A DNA stretch of 64,000 bases from an uncultured Tropicimonas sp. (GCA_947495685.1 CANLZY010000019.1:1-64000); one strand, 5' to 3'. Counted from the stretch's first letter, positions 1 to 8,747 are shown. A program made the numbers and translations. The notes: generated by a model from the letters alone, not told the origin.

Positions 1-624
1 TTTCGACATCTCTGATCTCCTTCGTGTTGAAGATCGGCAGACAACAAATCGTAGCTTGCGTCAGTGTCCGGTTTTCGCGGGGTAGCTCAGTATGCGCCCC
101 TGGTGTGCAAGCCTTCGGCACCGCTCAATGCCGGTTTTCAACCGTATCATTCAGAGGTCCAAGGTCTGGTGGTTGTGGGCTATTCCGAGATCGGTCCAGG
201 TTTGCACCCACCTTGGTTCCCACATAGAGCCAGGGACGATGGAGGGTCCTATCGAGGTCTGGGACATCCTCGGTTTCGCTCCTGCGTTTCCTGACGGCAT
301 TCATTTCATGACGCATGGCCGGAGTGCGCATCCCTGGAATCCGTTTCTTCTTTGGTTCAGTAGCGATCATCTCTTGCGTACCGGAGTATCTCACGCTTCG
401 GGTGGACAGATCCGGGGATCGATTAGGTGACCTGATCTACTGGCCGCGTCGCGGCTTTGCCATTTGATCAAGGCTCGGTCTCGATGATGGTGATCTGACA
501 GGATGGCGCAAACAGCATGAGGACACTGCGAGGGGGGCAAAGACCCTGGCCAGGATTGCCCGGATCAGTGCCAGCCAGAAGGATCCCGGTTCAATACGGC
601 ATGGCGGATCGATAGCGCCAGAGC
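1..624. other. no recognisable gene (decayed DNA)
   Basis: Only short, mutually overlapping open frames occur here and none has a family signature I recognise. Neither strand shows a convincing start with a ribosome-binding site. The stretch directly precedes a transposase fragment, so it may be decayed mobile or once-coding DNA. That is an inference from position. Confidence 0.5.
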
Positions 625-759
625 TTGACAAAACGCGAGCACTTCAATCACTTCAAGAGCAGCCCCGAGAGCCTCCGCCCGGCGGTCATGATGTTCGTTT
701 GCATGCCCCTGTCGCTCAGGAACATCGAAGACCTACCGCACGAGCGCAGCGACGATTTC
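625..759 (+). pseudogene. IS6-family transposase, N-terminal fragment
   Basis: About 45 codons read like the start of IS6-type DDE transposases of alphaproteobacteria. The order is a KREHFNHFKSSPE stretch, an AVMMFVCMPLSLRN stretch and an IEDLPHERSDDF stretch. The match stops just after the helix-turn-helix-like start. The DDE catalytic core is absent and the frame then runs into unrelated sequence, so this is a remnant and not a working gene. I could not find a convincing terminal repeat on either side. It lies a few bases beyond the end of the convergent ABC-transporter ATPase gene. The family call rests on remembered sequence similarity. Confidence 0.6.
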
Positions 760-790
760 AACAGACAACAACCGCCGCAGTCACGCCTCT

Positions 791-2287
791 TCAGATGTTC
801 GCGCCAGCCATATCCGCGAGCATCTTGTCCTTGTCCAGAATCGGATACTCGTAGTGGGAAATGCTCCTGCCCTGATACAATGTGATTACACGATCAGCGA
901 GCATGATGACTTCATCGATTTCGTACGAGAGCAGCAGAACTCCTACACCGCGTCCGGCCATTTCCTCGATGATCCGGTAGATATCCGCCTTGGCATGAAC
1001 GTCGATCCCCCGGGTGGGCTCCAGCAGGATCAGGAGTTCCAGATCCTCGTCCAACCAACGGGAAAAGCAGATCTTCTGCTTGTTGCCGCCTGACAGGAAG
1101 CGGATCTCCTGATCGGGCGAGGATGTCTTGGTCGATGTATCGTGAATTGCCTTGTCCACAACGGCTTCAATCTGACCCTTGTTGAGAACCCCGCCCCGAA
1201 CAGCCTTTTCCAGAAACGGTAGGGCGATATTGTCCCGAACGGACAATGGAGGAAGGATCCCGTTCTTGTCACGGTTCTCGGTGACCAGCCCCATGCCCTC
1301 CCGTACCGAAACCGCCGGGCCGCGGCCTGGAACGAGAGGTCTTCCGCGATAGATGACCTGACCTGAATAATCGCCATCCAGACCGAACACGGCCTTGGCG
1401 AGTTCCGGCGCGCCGCAGCCGCGCAACCCGGTCAGGACCACGATTTCGCCCCGGCGAATATCGAAGGAAACATCGTCGAAACTGCCCGGTTTCGTCAGGC
1501 TCTCGACCTTCAGAACAGGCTCGCCGGAGATTTCCTTGTGGGGTTTCTCGAAGCGGGCAAGTTCGCGTCCGGTCATGGAACGGATGACGGCGGGCTCGCT
1601 GGTGTCCGGGATTCTTTCGGACAGCACGATCTTGCCGTCCCGCATCACGGTGACCCGTTCGGCGATCCCGAAGATCTCCGGCATATGATGCGAGATGTAG
1701 ATAATTGCGATCCCTTCCTGCTTCATCCGTTCGATGAAGCCAAAGAGCCGTTCCTTGTCTTCTTCCGACAAGGCGGACGTCGGTTCATCCATCACGATCA
1801 GCCAACTGTTGGACATCAGGGATCGGATGATTTCGACGATCTGCTTTTCGCCGGAATTCAACTCGCGCACCGGCAAATTCGGGTCGAGCTTCAGGCCGAA
1901 GCGATCCAGCTGGGCCTTCACCCGTGTTGCCATCTCGCGCTTGTCCAGAAACGGCGTCCCGGCGCGTTTCAACTCGCGCCCGAGAAAGATATTCGCGGCA
2001 ACCGTCAACTCGTTGATGAGCGACAACTCCTGGTGGATCATCGAGATCCCGGCAGCCCCGGCATCGGCGGGCGAGGAAATGCTCACCTCTGTACCACTGA
2101 CCTCGATGACGCCTTCATCGGCGTGGTAGATCCCCCCGAGGACCTTCATCAGCGTGGACTTGCCCGCCCCGTTGAGGCCGACCAGCGCGTGGACCTCGCC
2201 CGACAAGCAAGAGAAATCCACGTCGTCCAGGGCACGGGTGGCAAAGAAGCTCTTGGTGATCCCCTTCATGTCGATCCGGTTGCTCAT
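791..2287 (-). CDS. sugar ABC transporter ATP-binding protein (double NBD, RbsA/XylG type)
   Basis: 498 aa, the usual length for RbsA/MglA/XylG-type proteins with two nucleotide-binding domains. It powers import by the two permeases encoded upstream. The N-terminal domain has a good Walker A (GLNGAGKST), a signature variant LNSGE and a Walker B ending in VMDEPTSAL. The C-terminal domain has the degenerate P-loop region GLRGCGAPE common in this family and a proper LSGGNKQK signature. Its Walker B reads LLILLEPTRGID, so the expected Asp before Glu is Leu. I start at the ATG that overlaps the upstream permease stop (ATGA). A longer open frame upstream is an antisense shadow of the permease. It is the last gene of the operon. 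Confidence 0.93.
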   Translation of the reverse strand: MSNRIDMKGITKSFFATRALDDVDFSCLSGEVHALVGLNGAGKSTLMKVLGGIYHADEGVIEVSGTEVSISSPADAGAAGISMIHQELSLINELTVAANIFLGRELKRAGTPFLDKREMATRVKAQLDRFGLKLDPNLPVRELNSGEKQIVEIIRSLMSNSWLIVMDEPTSALSEEDKERLFGFIERMKQEGIAIIYISHHMPEIFGIAERVTVMRDGKIVLSERIPDTSEPAVIRSMTGRELARFEKPHKEISGEPVLKVESLTKPGSFDDVSFDIRRGEIVVLTGLRGCGAPELAKAVFGLDGDYSGQVIYRGRPLVPGRGPAVSVREGMGLVTENRDKNGILPPLSVRDNIALPFLEKAVRGGVLNKGQIEAVVDKAIHDTSTKTSSPDQEIRFLSGGNKQKICFSRWLDEDLELLILLEPTRGIDVHAKADIYRIIEEMAGRGVGVLLLSYEIDEVIMLADRVITLYQGRSISHYEYPILDKDKMLADMAGANI

Positions 2288-3264
2288 GCCGTTTTCCCCC
2301 TTTGCGTCAGCGTGTCGAGGAGAACAACACCCAGCAGAATCAAACCTTTGATGAGGCTCTGCAGATAGGGGTTGGTGCCAGTCAACACGAGCCCGTTGAT
2401 GATGATGCCATAGAGCAGGACGCCCAGAATGGTGCCCAGAAGCCTGCCACGCCCACCAAAGAGCGAGGTGCCGCCAAGGATAACGGCCGTAATGGCATCG
2501 AACTCGAGATAGAGCCCCGCCCAGGGTTGGCCGGAGGAAACACGTCCGACAGTGATGATCGCCGAGAGTCCCGCCAGCGCACCCGACAGCACATAGACCC
2601 AGACGAGCGTACGCTCGGGGCGGCGGCCAAGCACGAAGGCGGTGTTGACGTTGGCGCCAGCGGCGTAGACGTCGCGCCCGAAGGGTGTCTTGTAGAGAAC
2701 GATGGACAGGACGACGAAGACCAGGGCCACAAATGGGATGACGACGGGCATGTTGCCCCAGCTGACCCCGCCGAGCCACAGGAAGGTGATGTTGTCGACA
2801 TTGATCGAGTTGGCGTCAAAGAGCACCAGCGCCAGGCCGCGCGCCAACGCATAGGTGGCGAGGCTGACCATGAACGCCGAAAGCTTTAGCCGACCGATGA
2901 AGAAACCGTTGATCGAGCCGATGAACATGCCGGCGAGGAGTGCTGTTATGAACCCGAGCGTTGCGCTTCCAGTTGTCGTGAGGGTGATCACGCCGACGGC
3001 GCCGGAGAACGCCACGTTCGAGCCGATCGACAGGTCGATACCGCCGGTCAGGATGATAAATGTCATCCCCATCGACACAAGGAACAGCACTGCGATGGAG
3101 CGCAGCAGGATGCCGATATTGACCAGCGAGTAGAAGTTGTCGTTGGCCATGGAGAAGCCGACCGACGCGATCACGATCAGGCCGATCAGGACGAGATAGC
3201 GAAGCATGAGGCCGTCGAGGCTCTTCTTCTTTGTCCCATTGCCGAGACTGGCAGTGCTTGTCAT
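2284..3264 (-). CDS. sugar ABC transporter permease (RbsC/BPD_transp_2 family)
   Basis: 326 aa with about eight to ten hydrophobic segments. It matches the RbsC/AraH/XylH permease family, including the conserved stretch GGIDLSIGSNVAFSGA after the third segment and the late AILGGTSLFGGRGRL loop. It forms half of the membrane channel and pairs with the second permease at 4424-5380. I take the ATG giving MTSTASLGN; a GTG 36 bases upstream is possible but lacks a better ribosome site. The stop overlaps the ATPase start by 4 bp, so the two are probably translationally coupled. Substrate specificity cannot be read from the permease. Confidence 0.92.
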   Translation of the reverse strand: MTSTASLGNGTKKKSLDGLMLRYLVLIGLIVIASVGFSMANDNFYSLVNIGILLRSIAVLFLVSMGMTFIILTGGIDLSIGSNVAFSGAVGVITLTTTGSATLGFITALLAGMFIGSINGFFIGRLKLSAFMVSLATYALARGLALVLFDANSINVDNITFLWLGGVSWGNMPVVIPFVALVFVVLSIVLYKTPFGRDVYAAGANVNTAFVLGRRPERTLVWVYVLSGALAGLSAIITVGRVSSGQPWAGLYLEFDAITAVILGGTSLFGGRGRLLGTILGVLLYGIIINGLVLTGTNPYLQSLIKGLILLGVVLLDTLTQRGKTA

Positions 3265-3287
3265 CTTGCTGTTCCCTGGGAGGTGGG

Positions 3288-3314
3288 CCACCGGCCCCAC
3301 GCAGGGACCGGTGG
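3288..3314 (-). other. intercistronic hairpin downstream of binding-protein gene
   Basis: In the minus-strand RNA an 11-bp stem with one G-U pair and a 5-nt loop forms between the binding-protein stop and the next permease start. The outer arms are CCACCGG and CCGGTGG. No U-run follows, so it is more likely an mRNA 3'-end stabiliser or partial attenuator than a full terminator. This is inferred from structure and position. Confidence 0.6.
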
Positions 3315-3325
3315 TTCGGGTGTCG

Positions 3326-4360
3326 TTACTTCACGGAGTCAGGGCCGAACTCGAGGTAGCCCTTTGCGGCCACTTCGAGCGCCTCCGGCACGTAGTAGAC
3401 CTGCACGTCTTCCGGGAAGCCATGCTCGAGCGCGATCTTGTGGTTCGCTTCGGTCAGCACCAGCGGCGTAAAGAAGTCATAGACCTTGTCCGGCGTCTCG
3501 CCCTTGTGGATGCGATAGGCCATCTGAACAAAGTTCCAGCCTTCGCGGGTGCCCGACAGAAGGATGTCGGCCATGACCTGCCCGTTTTCCATCTGCTGGA
3601 TGATCGGGATGTCACCATCATATCCGTAGAACTGGATGTCCGTTTTTCCGGAGTTGGTGGCAATCGCGATGGAAGGGTACATGTAGCCGTCGGTCACACC
3701 CGAGATCGCGTCCAGATCCGGGTACTGGGTGAACCAGTTCTCGGCGATGGTCTGGGCCTTGACAGTGTCCCAGTCGGCAGGTTGTTCGGCCACGACCTCG
3801 ACGTTGTCACAGGTGGCGATGCCCTTGAGGATGCCTTCGCGACGCGCCTCGCCCGAGGGGTTGCCGGCCTGGCCGAGCATGACGCCAACCTGGAAAGGCT
3901 CGCCCTTGGACAATGCGCACATCGCCATGCCCTGGTTGGTGCCATTGACAACGTCGCCCAGCGTGAAGCTGTAGTCGGCGCTCTCCATCGGGGAGTGAAC
4001 GGCGATCCAGGTGATACCCTCGGCTTGTGCCTTGGCAACCAGCGGTTCGAACGCGTCGACATTGATCGCGTTGACGAACATCACGTCGGGTTTTTCGTTG
4101 ATCGTGACCTCGGTCTGCTGGATCATCTTCTCCAGAGAACCTTCGGCCGACAGCCAGCGCCCGGTAACCTTCACATCAGCGAATGCCTTGTCATAGGCAG
4201 CAATCGCATCCTCGAACCCCGTCAGCCATGCGACGTGATAGGGGGCGACGTGACCGTCATTGATAAAGACGATGTCGAGCGTGTCGTCAGCGGCGAGTGC
4301 GGCACCCACCCCAAATGCTGTGGCAAGCGCGAGGCCAGCCGTCATTGTCTTGAGTCTCAT
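3326..4360 (-). CDS. sugar ABC transporter periplasmic substrate-binding protein (Peripla_BP_4 type)
   Basis: 344 aa. The N-terminus is a clear Sec signal (MRLK, hydrophobic core, cleavage after GAALA before ADDTLD). The mature part resembles RbsB/XylF-like binding proteins, with an early beta-strand LDIVFINDGH and the late YGYDGDIPIIQQMENGQ stretch typical of the hinge and second lobe. It captures the substrate in the periplasm for the flanking permeases. The gene has a strong AGGAGG ribosome site and is bracketed by hairpins, which fits high expression. The ligand is unknown; the co-transcribed GMC oxidoreductase suggests a polyol or other alcohol-bearing compound, which is inference. Confidence 0.92.
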   Translation of the reverse strand: MRLKTMTAGLALATAFGVGAALAADDTLDIVFINDGHVAPYHVAWLTGFEDAIAAYDKAFADVKVTGRWLSAEGSLEKMIQQTEVTINEKPDVMFVNAINVDAFEPLVAKAQAEGITWIAVHSPMESADYSFTLGDVVNGTNQGMAMCALSKGEPFQVGVMLGQAGNPSGEARREGILKGIATCDNVEVVAEQPADWDTVKAQTIAENWFTQYPDLDAISGVTDGYMYPSIAIATNSGKTDIQFYGYDGDIPIIQQMENGQVMADILLSGTREGWNFVQMAYRIHKGETPDKVYDFFTPLVLTEANHKIALEHGFPEDVQVYYVPEALEVAAKGYLEFGPDSVK

Positions 4361-4391
4361 TGCGTTTCTCCTCCTGGTGATGATTTTGATC

Positions 4392-4408
4392 AGTCGGTAG
4401 GTCCGACT
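4392..4408 (-). other. intercistronic hairpin upstream of binding-protein gene
   Basis: The arms AGTCGG and CCGACT flank a 5-nt loop in the 63-bp gap between the first permease stop and the binding-protein start. The stem is short but perfect and sits about 30 nt before the AGGAGG ribosome site. With the hairpin at 3288-3314 it brackets the binding-protein cistron, suggesting processing or differential stability of its mRNA. Confidence 0.45.
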
Positions 4409-4423
4409 TTTCTTGAGTTTGGA

Positions 4424-5380
4424 TCAGTGCGCTTCTACCTGCCGGGATTGCCACAGCACGTAGTTCGCGCCGAGCGCGGCAAGGATCACCGTGCCCTTGA
4501 AGACCTGGTGCCAGACGTCCTCGACGTTCAGCAGATTGAGTGCGTTGTTGATGACGCCGATGAACAGCAGCCCCCAGAAGGCGCCGCCGATGGTGCCGCG
4601 CCCGCCAAGGATCAGCACGCCGCCGATGATGATCGCGGCAATGCCGTCAAGCAGCAGGCCGTTGCCATCCAGCCCCGGCTGAACGAAGCCCATGCGCGAG
4701 GAAAGGATGATGCCGGCAAACCCGGAACAGAGCGCCGAGAACATGAAGATGCCGATCTTGACCCGGTCGACATTGATGCCGGCGAGCTTGGCGTTTTCTT
4801 CGCTGTTGCCAATGGCGATGACATAGGCACCCCAGCGGGTGTGATTGTAGACGACATAGGCCAGCACGTAGAGCGCCACGAGAAACAGAAAGGACCAGTA
4901 GAGCCCCATGAATTTCTCTGCACCGACGAATTTGAAGAAACCGCCCATCAGGAAGATCTGCTGCCCGCGCGGAATGATTAGCCCCGAGAGGCCCTGGGCC
5001 ACGAACAGCATCGAGAGCGTCACGATGAAGGCCGGCAGTTTCAGCTTGGCAACCATCACCCCGTTGAAGAACCCGACCGCCAGCGAGAAGACGATCACGG
5101 CGATGATGCCGACGGCAACTCCGCCGGTTAGGCCGAAGAACACGCCCAGCACAATGGCCCAAAGCACCGACCCCATGCCCAGCGACAGGTCGATATTTCC
5201 GGAAACGACAACAAAGAACTGACCGAGCGCGATCAGGCCGATCGGCACGATCTGACGCGAAATGGCCGACATGTTGTCCAGGCTCAGGAAACGTGGGCTG
5301 ATGAGATAAAAGACAAGGGCCAACGCCAGCGTGACGAAGATGATGTTCTTCTCGCGCAGCAGCCTTCCGAGATCAGGCAT
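4424..5380 (-). CDS. sugar ABC transporter permease (RbsC/BPD_transp_2 family)
   Basis: 318 aa, polytopic. It shows the family hallmark GNIDLSLGMGSV and the late IIIGGVLILGGRGTIGG loop. I chose the ATG giving MPDLGRLL because a GGGAGG ribosome site lies 6-7 nt before it; the longer frame beginning MKERTT lacks one. This is the second permease of the same importer, and the two permeases lie on either side of the binding-protein gene, a common layout for heteromeric sugar ABC channels. The oxidoreductase stop lies about 40 bp upstream, so it is probably in the same transcript. Confidence 0.92.
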   Translation of the reverse strand: MPDLGRLLREKNIIFVTLALALVFYLISPRFLSLDNMSAISRQIVPIGLIALGQFFVVVSGNIDLSLGMGSVLWAIVLGVFFGLTGGVAVGIIAVIVFSLAVGFFNGVMVAKLKLPAFIVTLSMLFVAQGLSGLIIPRGQQIFLMGGFFKFVGAEKFMGLYWSFLFLVALYVLAYVVYNHTRWGAYVIAIGNSEENAKLAGINVDRVKIGIFMFSALCSGFAGIILSSRMGFVQPGLDGNGLLLDGIAAIIIGGVLILGGRGTIGGAFWGLLFIGVINNALNLLNVEDVWHQVFKGTVILAALGANYVLWQSRQVEAH

Positions 5381-5419
5381 GTAGTCCTCCCACGCTGTCG
5401 TTCGTTCTTTCAATCATGT

Positions 5420-7039
5420 TCACAGCCGCCCCATCACAAGGTCCGCGCAGCGGTCGCCCAGCAGCATCGCCGGGGCCATGGTATTGCCGGCCGGGATTTC
5501 CGGCGCGGCGGACATGTCGGCCACCCGAAGCCCCTCGATTCCGCGCACCCGCATGCGGGCGTCGAGCACCGCGATCGGGTCGCCATCAGCCCCCATTTTC
5601 GCGGTGCCGAGCGGGTGGAAATTGGTCTTCACCGTGCGCTTGATATGCGCGGTAAAGGCCGCGTCATCGTCGAAATCGGCCGGGGCGACGATCTCCTTGA
5701 CCTTGTCGCCGAGCGGCTTGGTCAGCATGATGTCCCGGAAATAGCGCAGGCCGGTCTTCATCGCCTCCATATCCTCGGGTTCGCCGAGGAAGTTGGGATT
5801 GACCAGGGGCATGGCCGAAGGATCGGCCGAGGCCAGCCGCACGTCGCCCACCGATTTCGGCTTCAGCAACACGCATTGGATCGACATGCCATAGCCATCG
5901 CCAACCCGCGCCAGGTCGTCATCGTCGAGATAGAGGACCGGGATCATGTAGGCCTCATGCGTCGGCGGGGCCTCGGGGTCGGTCGGATTGACGAAGCAGG
6001 CCGCCTCCAGCCCCGTCGTGGTGATGCGACCACGCCCGAAGGTCTTGAACTCGATGCCGTTGAGCAGCATCCGCACGCCCTTGTCCTGGCCGTAGTAACC
6101 GAACTTGCCATTGGCGCGCGCAACGACCGAACAATCGGGGTGATCCTTGAGGTTCTTGCCCACGCCGGGCATGTCCTGCACGATTTCAATGCCATGCTCG
6201 CGCAGGTGATCCGCCGGGCCGAGACCTGACAGCATCATGAGCTTCGGTGTCATGTAGGCGCCCGCCGTCAGCAGGATCTCGCCATCGGTGCGCACGTCGT
6301 GCTCGCCGTCCTTGTCCTTGTAGACAACGCCGACAGCGCGGCTGTCTTCTATGATGATCCGATGGACTTCGGCCTGAAGCCGGATGGTCAGCTTCGGGTT
6401 GTCCTTGATCGGATCGATGAAGGCATAGGCGGCCGAGTAGCGTTGCCCCTTGTTGTGGATGAACTGGAACAAGCCCACGCCGCGCTGCGTCGCGCCATTG
6501 AAATCATGGTTGTAGGGCTCACCCTTCGCTTGCAGGGATTGCATGAACCAACGCGCGCAATCATCGACATAGCCGGGATAGGAGACGGGCAGCCGGCCCT
6601 CGGTGCCGTGGAACTCGTCGTTCAACTGCTGGTTGGCTTCCATGCGGATGTAGTGCGGAAGGATGTCCTCCCAGGCCCAACTCAAAGAGTCGTTATTGCC
6701 GCGCAGCATCTCGTGCCACTCATCGTAGTCGGAGGGGCGCGCGCGCACATAGGCCTGCCCGTTCACCGATGAACCGCCGCCCAGCACATTGCCCTGCGGG
6801 ATCTCGGTGGTGCGCCCGCCGAGCTGGTCCTGCGGTACGGAGACATGCGTCTTGAAGAACTTGGAGCCGCCCTTCAGCAGCTTGAACACGCCCGGCGGCA
6901 TATCGATGTAGGGGTGACGGTGGTGATGCCCCGCTTCCAGGATCAACACCCGGGCATTGCCGTCCTCCACCAGGCGCGAAGCCGCAACGCACCCGGCCGT
7001 GCCGCCACCGATGACGATGTGATCGAAAGAATCAGCCAT
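5420..7039 (-). CDS. GMC-family FAD-dependent oxidoreductase (choline/alcohol dehydrogenase-like)
   Basis: 539 aa, typical for bacterial GMC dehydrogenases. The N-terminal dinucleotide fold reads HIVIGGGTAGCVAASRL near residues 6-22, followed by the GMC signature region GNVLGGGSSVNGQAYVRA. The C-terminal active-site block has the His of NFHPLGTAKMG and the Asn of AGNTMAPAMLLGDR. The start is set by GGGAGG seven bases before the ATG of MADSFDH. It has no signal peptide and should be cytoplasmic, oxidising an alcohol group to an aldehyde or ketone. As first gene of the ABC-importer operon it probably acts on the imported compound. Choline is only one possibility, since no betaine-aldehyde dehydrogenase or BetI-like regulator is next to it. 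Confidence 0.88.
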   Translation of the reverse strand: MADSFDHIVIGGGTAGCVAASRLVEDGNARVLILEAGHHHRHPYIDMPPGVFKLLKGGSKFFKTHVSVPQDQLGGRTTEIPQGNVLGGGSSVNGQAYVRARPSDYDEWHEMLRGNNDSLSWAWEDILPHYIRMEANQQLNDEFHGTEGRLPVSYPGYVDDCARWFMQSLQAKGEPYNHDFNGATQRGVGLFQFIHNKGQRYSAAYAFIDPIKDNPKLTIRLQAEVHRIIIEDSRAVGVVYKDKDGEHDVRTDGEILLTAGAYMTPKLMMLSGLGPADHLREHGIEIVQDMPGVGKNLKDHPDCSVVARANGKFGYYGQDKGVRMLLNGIEFKTFGRGRITTTGLEAACFVNPTDPEAPPTHEAYMIPVLYLDDDDLARVGDGYGMSIQCVLLKPKSVGDVRLASADPSAMPLVNPNFLGEPEDMEAMKTGLRYFRDIMLTKPLGDKVKEIVAPADFDDDAAFTAHIKRTVKTNFHPLGTAKMGADGDPIAVLDARMRVRGIEGLRVADMSAAPEIPAGNTMAPAMLLGDRCADLVMGRL

Positions 7040-7128
7040 TTTTCCTCCCGTGAAGCGCACCGTCGTCGACGTCTGCCATTTACCTTGCGCCTCCGTGACA
7101 GCGTGGCAGATGTCGCCGACATTTTTCA

Positions 7129-7158
7129 AGTATAAAATTCACTTTCCAATGTGAAAGT
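7129..7158 (-). promoter_or_regulatory. candidate promoter with dyad operator for the GMC-ABC operon
   Basis: On the minus strand a TTTCAC -35-like hexamer and a TATACT -10-like hexamer are separated by 16 bp. The dyad ACTTTC-N6-GAAAGT (7141-7158) covers the -35 element and most of the spacer. About 90 bases separate the -10 from the oxidoreductase start. The geometry fits repression by a dimeric regulator, but no regulator gene is adjacent, only an IS3 remnant. The promoter call is by eye. Confidence 0.5.
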
Positions 7159-7372
7159 CGCAATGATCAAGAAAATACCATCTTCGGGAGGCCCGCCCTC
7201 GCGGAAAGATCTCGAACTCTTTCACGCAACGCCGCGCGACCACCCGGCGCCAAGACAATCGGAGCATGATTCGAGAGACGGTTTCCGCCTTCGGCAACCA
7301 GGTCCAGCCGCAGCCACAACCGACTTCAGGTCGGATCAAGGGCCGAATTCGGTGATGATCTCGTCGCTGGCT
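7159..7372. other. intergenic remnant between operon promoter and IS3 copy
   Basis: A short plus-strand open frame crosses this stretch and runs into the IS left end. It has no recognisable domain. A divergent regulator gene would be expected here for an ABC catabolic operon, so this could be what is left of one after the insertion. That is speculation from position only. Confidence 0.3.
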
Positions 7373-7425
7373 TGAACCGCGCCGTGTTTGCGGGAGGCTC
7401 CGACACCTGAGAAGGATGGAGCATC

Positions 7426-7725
7426 ATGAGTAAGACGACGATCAAGTATTCCCCGGAAGTGCGCGAACGTGCAGTGCGGATGGTTTCGAACAACGAAGGT
7501 CAGCATGAGTGCCGCTGGTCATCGATCCTGTCGATTTCTGCGAAGATCGGCTGCGCTCCACGAACGTTGAACGAGTGGGTCAAGAAAGCCGAGATCGATA
7601 GCGGCCAGCGCGGCAGCCCCACGACGGATATGGCTGATTAGATGAAGGCACTGGAACGCGAGAACCGTGAGATGAAGCAGGCCAATGAGTTTCTGCGCAA
7701 GGCGTCTGCATGTTTTGCCCCTCCT
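7426..7725 (+). pseudogene. IS3 orfA (transposase helix-turn-helix subunit), broken
   Basis: The first 72 codons encode a typical IS3 OrfA: a KYSPEVRERAVRMV start, an ISAKIGCAPRTLNEWVKKAE helix-turn-helix region, then an in-frame TAG. Directly after the stop the same frame resumes with MKALERENREMKQ and NEFLRKASACF, the leucine-zipper tail normally joined to the first part. One nonsense mutation therefore splits the gene, and it runs out of homology near 7725. The ribosome site GATGGAG precedes the ATG. Confidence 0.8.
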
Positions 7726-7893
7726 CTCGGTGATTGCAGGGCAATCACCTGCCGGGTGATAGATGCATTGGAACAATGCCATCCATCAACCCAGGCCAGC
7801 ACATGACACGCTCGTCCACCATTCGGACCGTGGATCGCAAATCTTGTCGATCAAAAACACCGAACGGCTGGTTAAGGCCAAAAGCCCCCGACT

Positions 7894-8136
7894 GTCGGTA
7901 GCGTCGGGGATTCCCATGACACCGCCTTGGCCGAGGCGATAGATGGTCTTTTCAAGGCAGAAATCATCCACCGTCGCGGACCCTGGAAAAGCTTTGAAAC
8001 CGTGACGTATGCCACACTCGAATGGGTCGACTGGTTCAACACTCGCCGATTGCCGGAGTCCATCGGACCCATCCCGCCAGCAACAGCCGAGGGGAACTTC
8101 TTCGCCGTTCTGGAAGGATCAGACATGGCCGCGTAG
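7894..8136 (+). pseudogene. IS3 orfB (transposase catalytic subunit), C-terminal fragment
   Basis: The frame reads SVGDSHDTALAEAIDG, then KAEIIHRRGPWKSFE and TLEWVDWFNTRR, ending EGSDMAA. This is the C-terminal quarter of the IS3 DDE integrase-like OrfB, including the region of the last catalytic Glu (LAEAIDGLFKAE). The first two catalytic Asp regions are missing through an internal deletion. It is not functional. Confidence 0.8.
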
Positions 8137-8175
8137 CCAAGACAGATCAGCCGCCGCCGAATCCAGTGCGGTTCA

Positions 8176-8747
8176 CAACACCGAGAAAGGATCAAGCGAA
8201 AGACGCTCGAAACGCGCCACTTGCATCAACGCCAGCGCGCCGCACACTCAAACCAACCAGAGGAGTCGAACCTTCTCTTGGTCCCGGCCGTCGTTGATGC
8301 CAAAAACTGCGAAGACGGATACTGCAGCACCTTGCCGGCGTGTCGCAACAGGTATGCGCAGAGCTGCAGGACGGGCGCGCCGTAGGTGTCGCCATGCCGG
8401 CCCCAGAGGTCTGTCAGCACGCGACCAAGGTCCACACGATCCAGCAAAGCGGCCTTGTGGACCGTTGCCAGGGGCATGGTCCAGGCCACCGTTCCGAACG
8501 ACGGTCACGTCCCGATCAACGCCCCCCTTCGCTGTCGCATTGCGCAGAACCCGCCCGATCATCCCTACCACTCGAACAGCGAGGTTCTCCGAGGCCGCTC
8601 ACTTGGTTTTTGACGGTCTCAAACCTGGCTCTACTTCTCTCTTTAAACGACTTGCAAAATCGAGGAACCTTGCTTGGGTTCATCGGCCCGGGGCACTTTG
8701 TTGGTACGACCCGGCAAGAACGGCCTGAAAACTGGAAGGATCGACAT
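8176..8747. other. no supported gene; leader of exported amidohydrolase operon
   Basis: Several short frames exist on both strands but none has a ribosome site or a motif I can place. Some may be further mobile-element debris beside the IS3 copy. The last ~100 bases must contain the promoter or leader of the amidohydrolase operon; I see no strong -35/-10 pair. An open frame that runs into the amidohydrolase from 8340 is an upstream extension without coding character. Confidence 0.4.

Larger units (their letters stand above)
7373..8175 (+). mobile_element. degenerate IS3-family insertion sequence
   Basis: The left end TGAACCGCGCCGTG and the right end closing in GCGGTTCA are inverted relative to each other and resemble the ends of IS3-family elements common in Rhodobacteraceae. 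Between them lie orfA and the tail of orfB. The span is about 0.8 kb against about 1.2-1.3 kb for an intact copy, so roughly a third is deleted. No matching target duplication is visible at the ends (GGCT before, CAAC after). The element cannot encode a working transposase. Confidence 0.75.

Noticed and set aside
2288-2779. N-terminal extension of the ABC ATPase frame
   Set aside because: It reads through the upstream permease in another frame. The ATG at 2287 overlaps the permease stop and begins with the normal ATPase N-terminus.
3206-4981. 591-codon plus-strand open frame across the ABC binding-protein and permease genes
   Set aside because: It runs across two recognised genes and their gap and shows no domain; shadow.
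8192-8571. Possible transposase remnant on the minus strand right of the IS3 copy
   Set aside because: Some stretches look protein-like but I could not match any of them to a transposase family, so nothing is annotated.
8340-8747. Extension of the amidohydrolase frame upstream of its signal peptide
   Set aside because: It would bury the signal peptide and has no ribosome site; AAGGA precedes the ATG at 8748.
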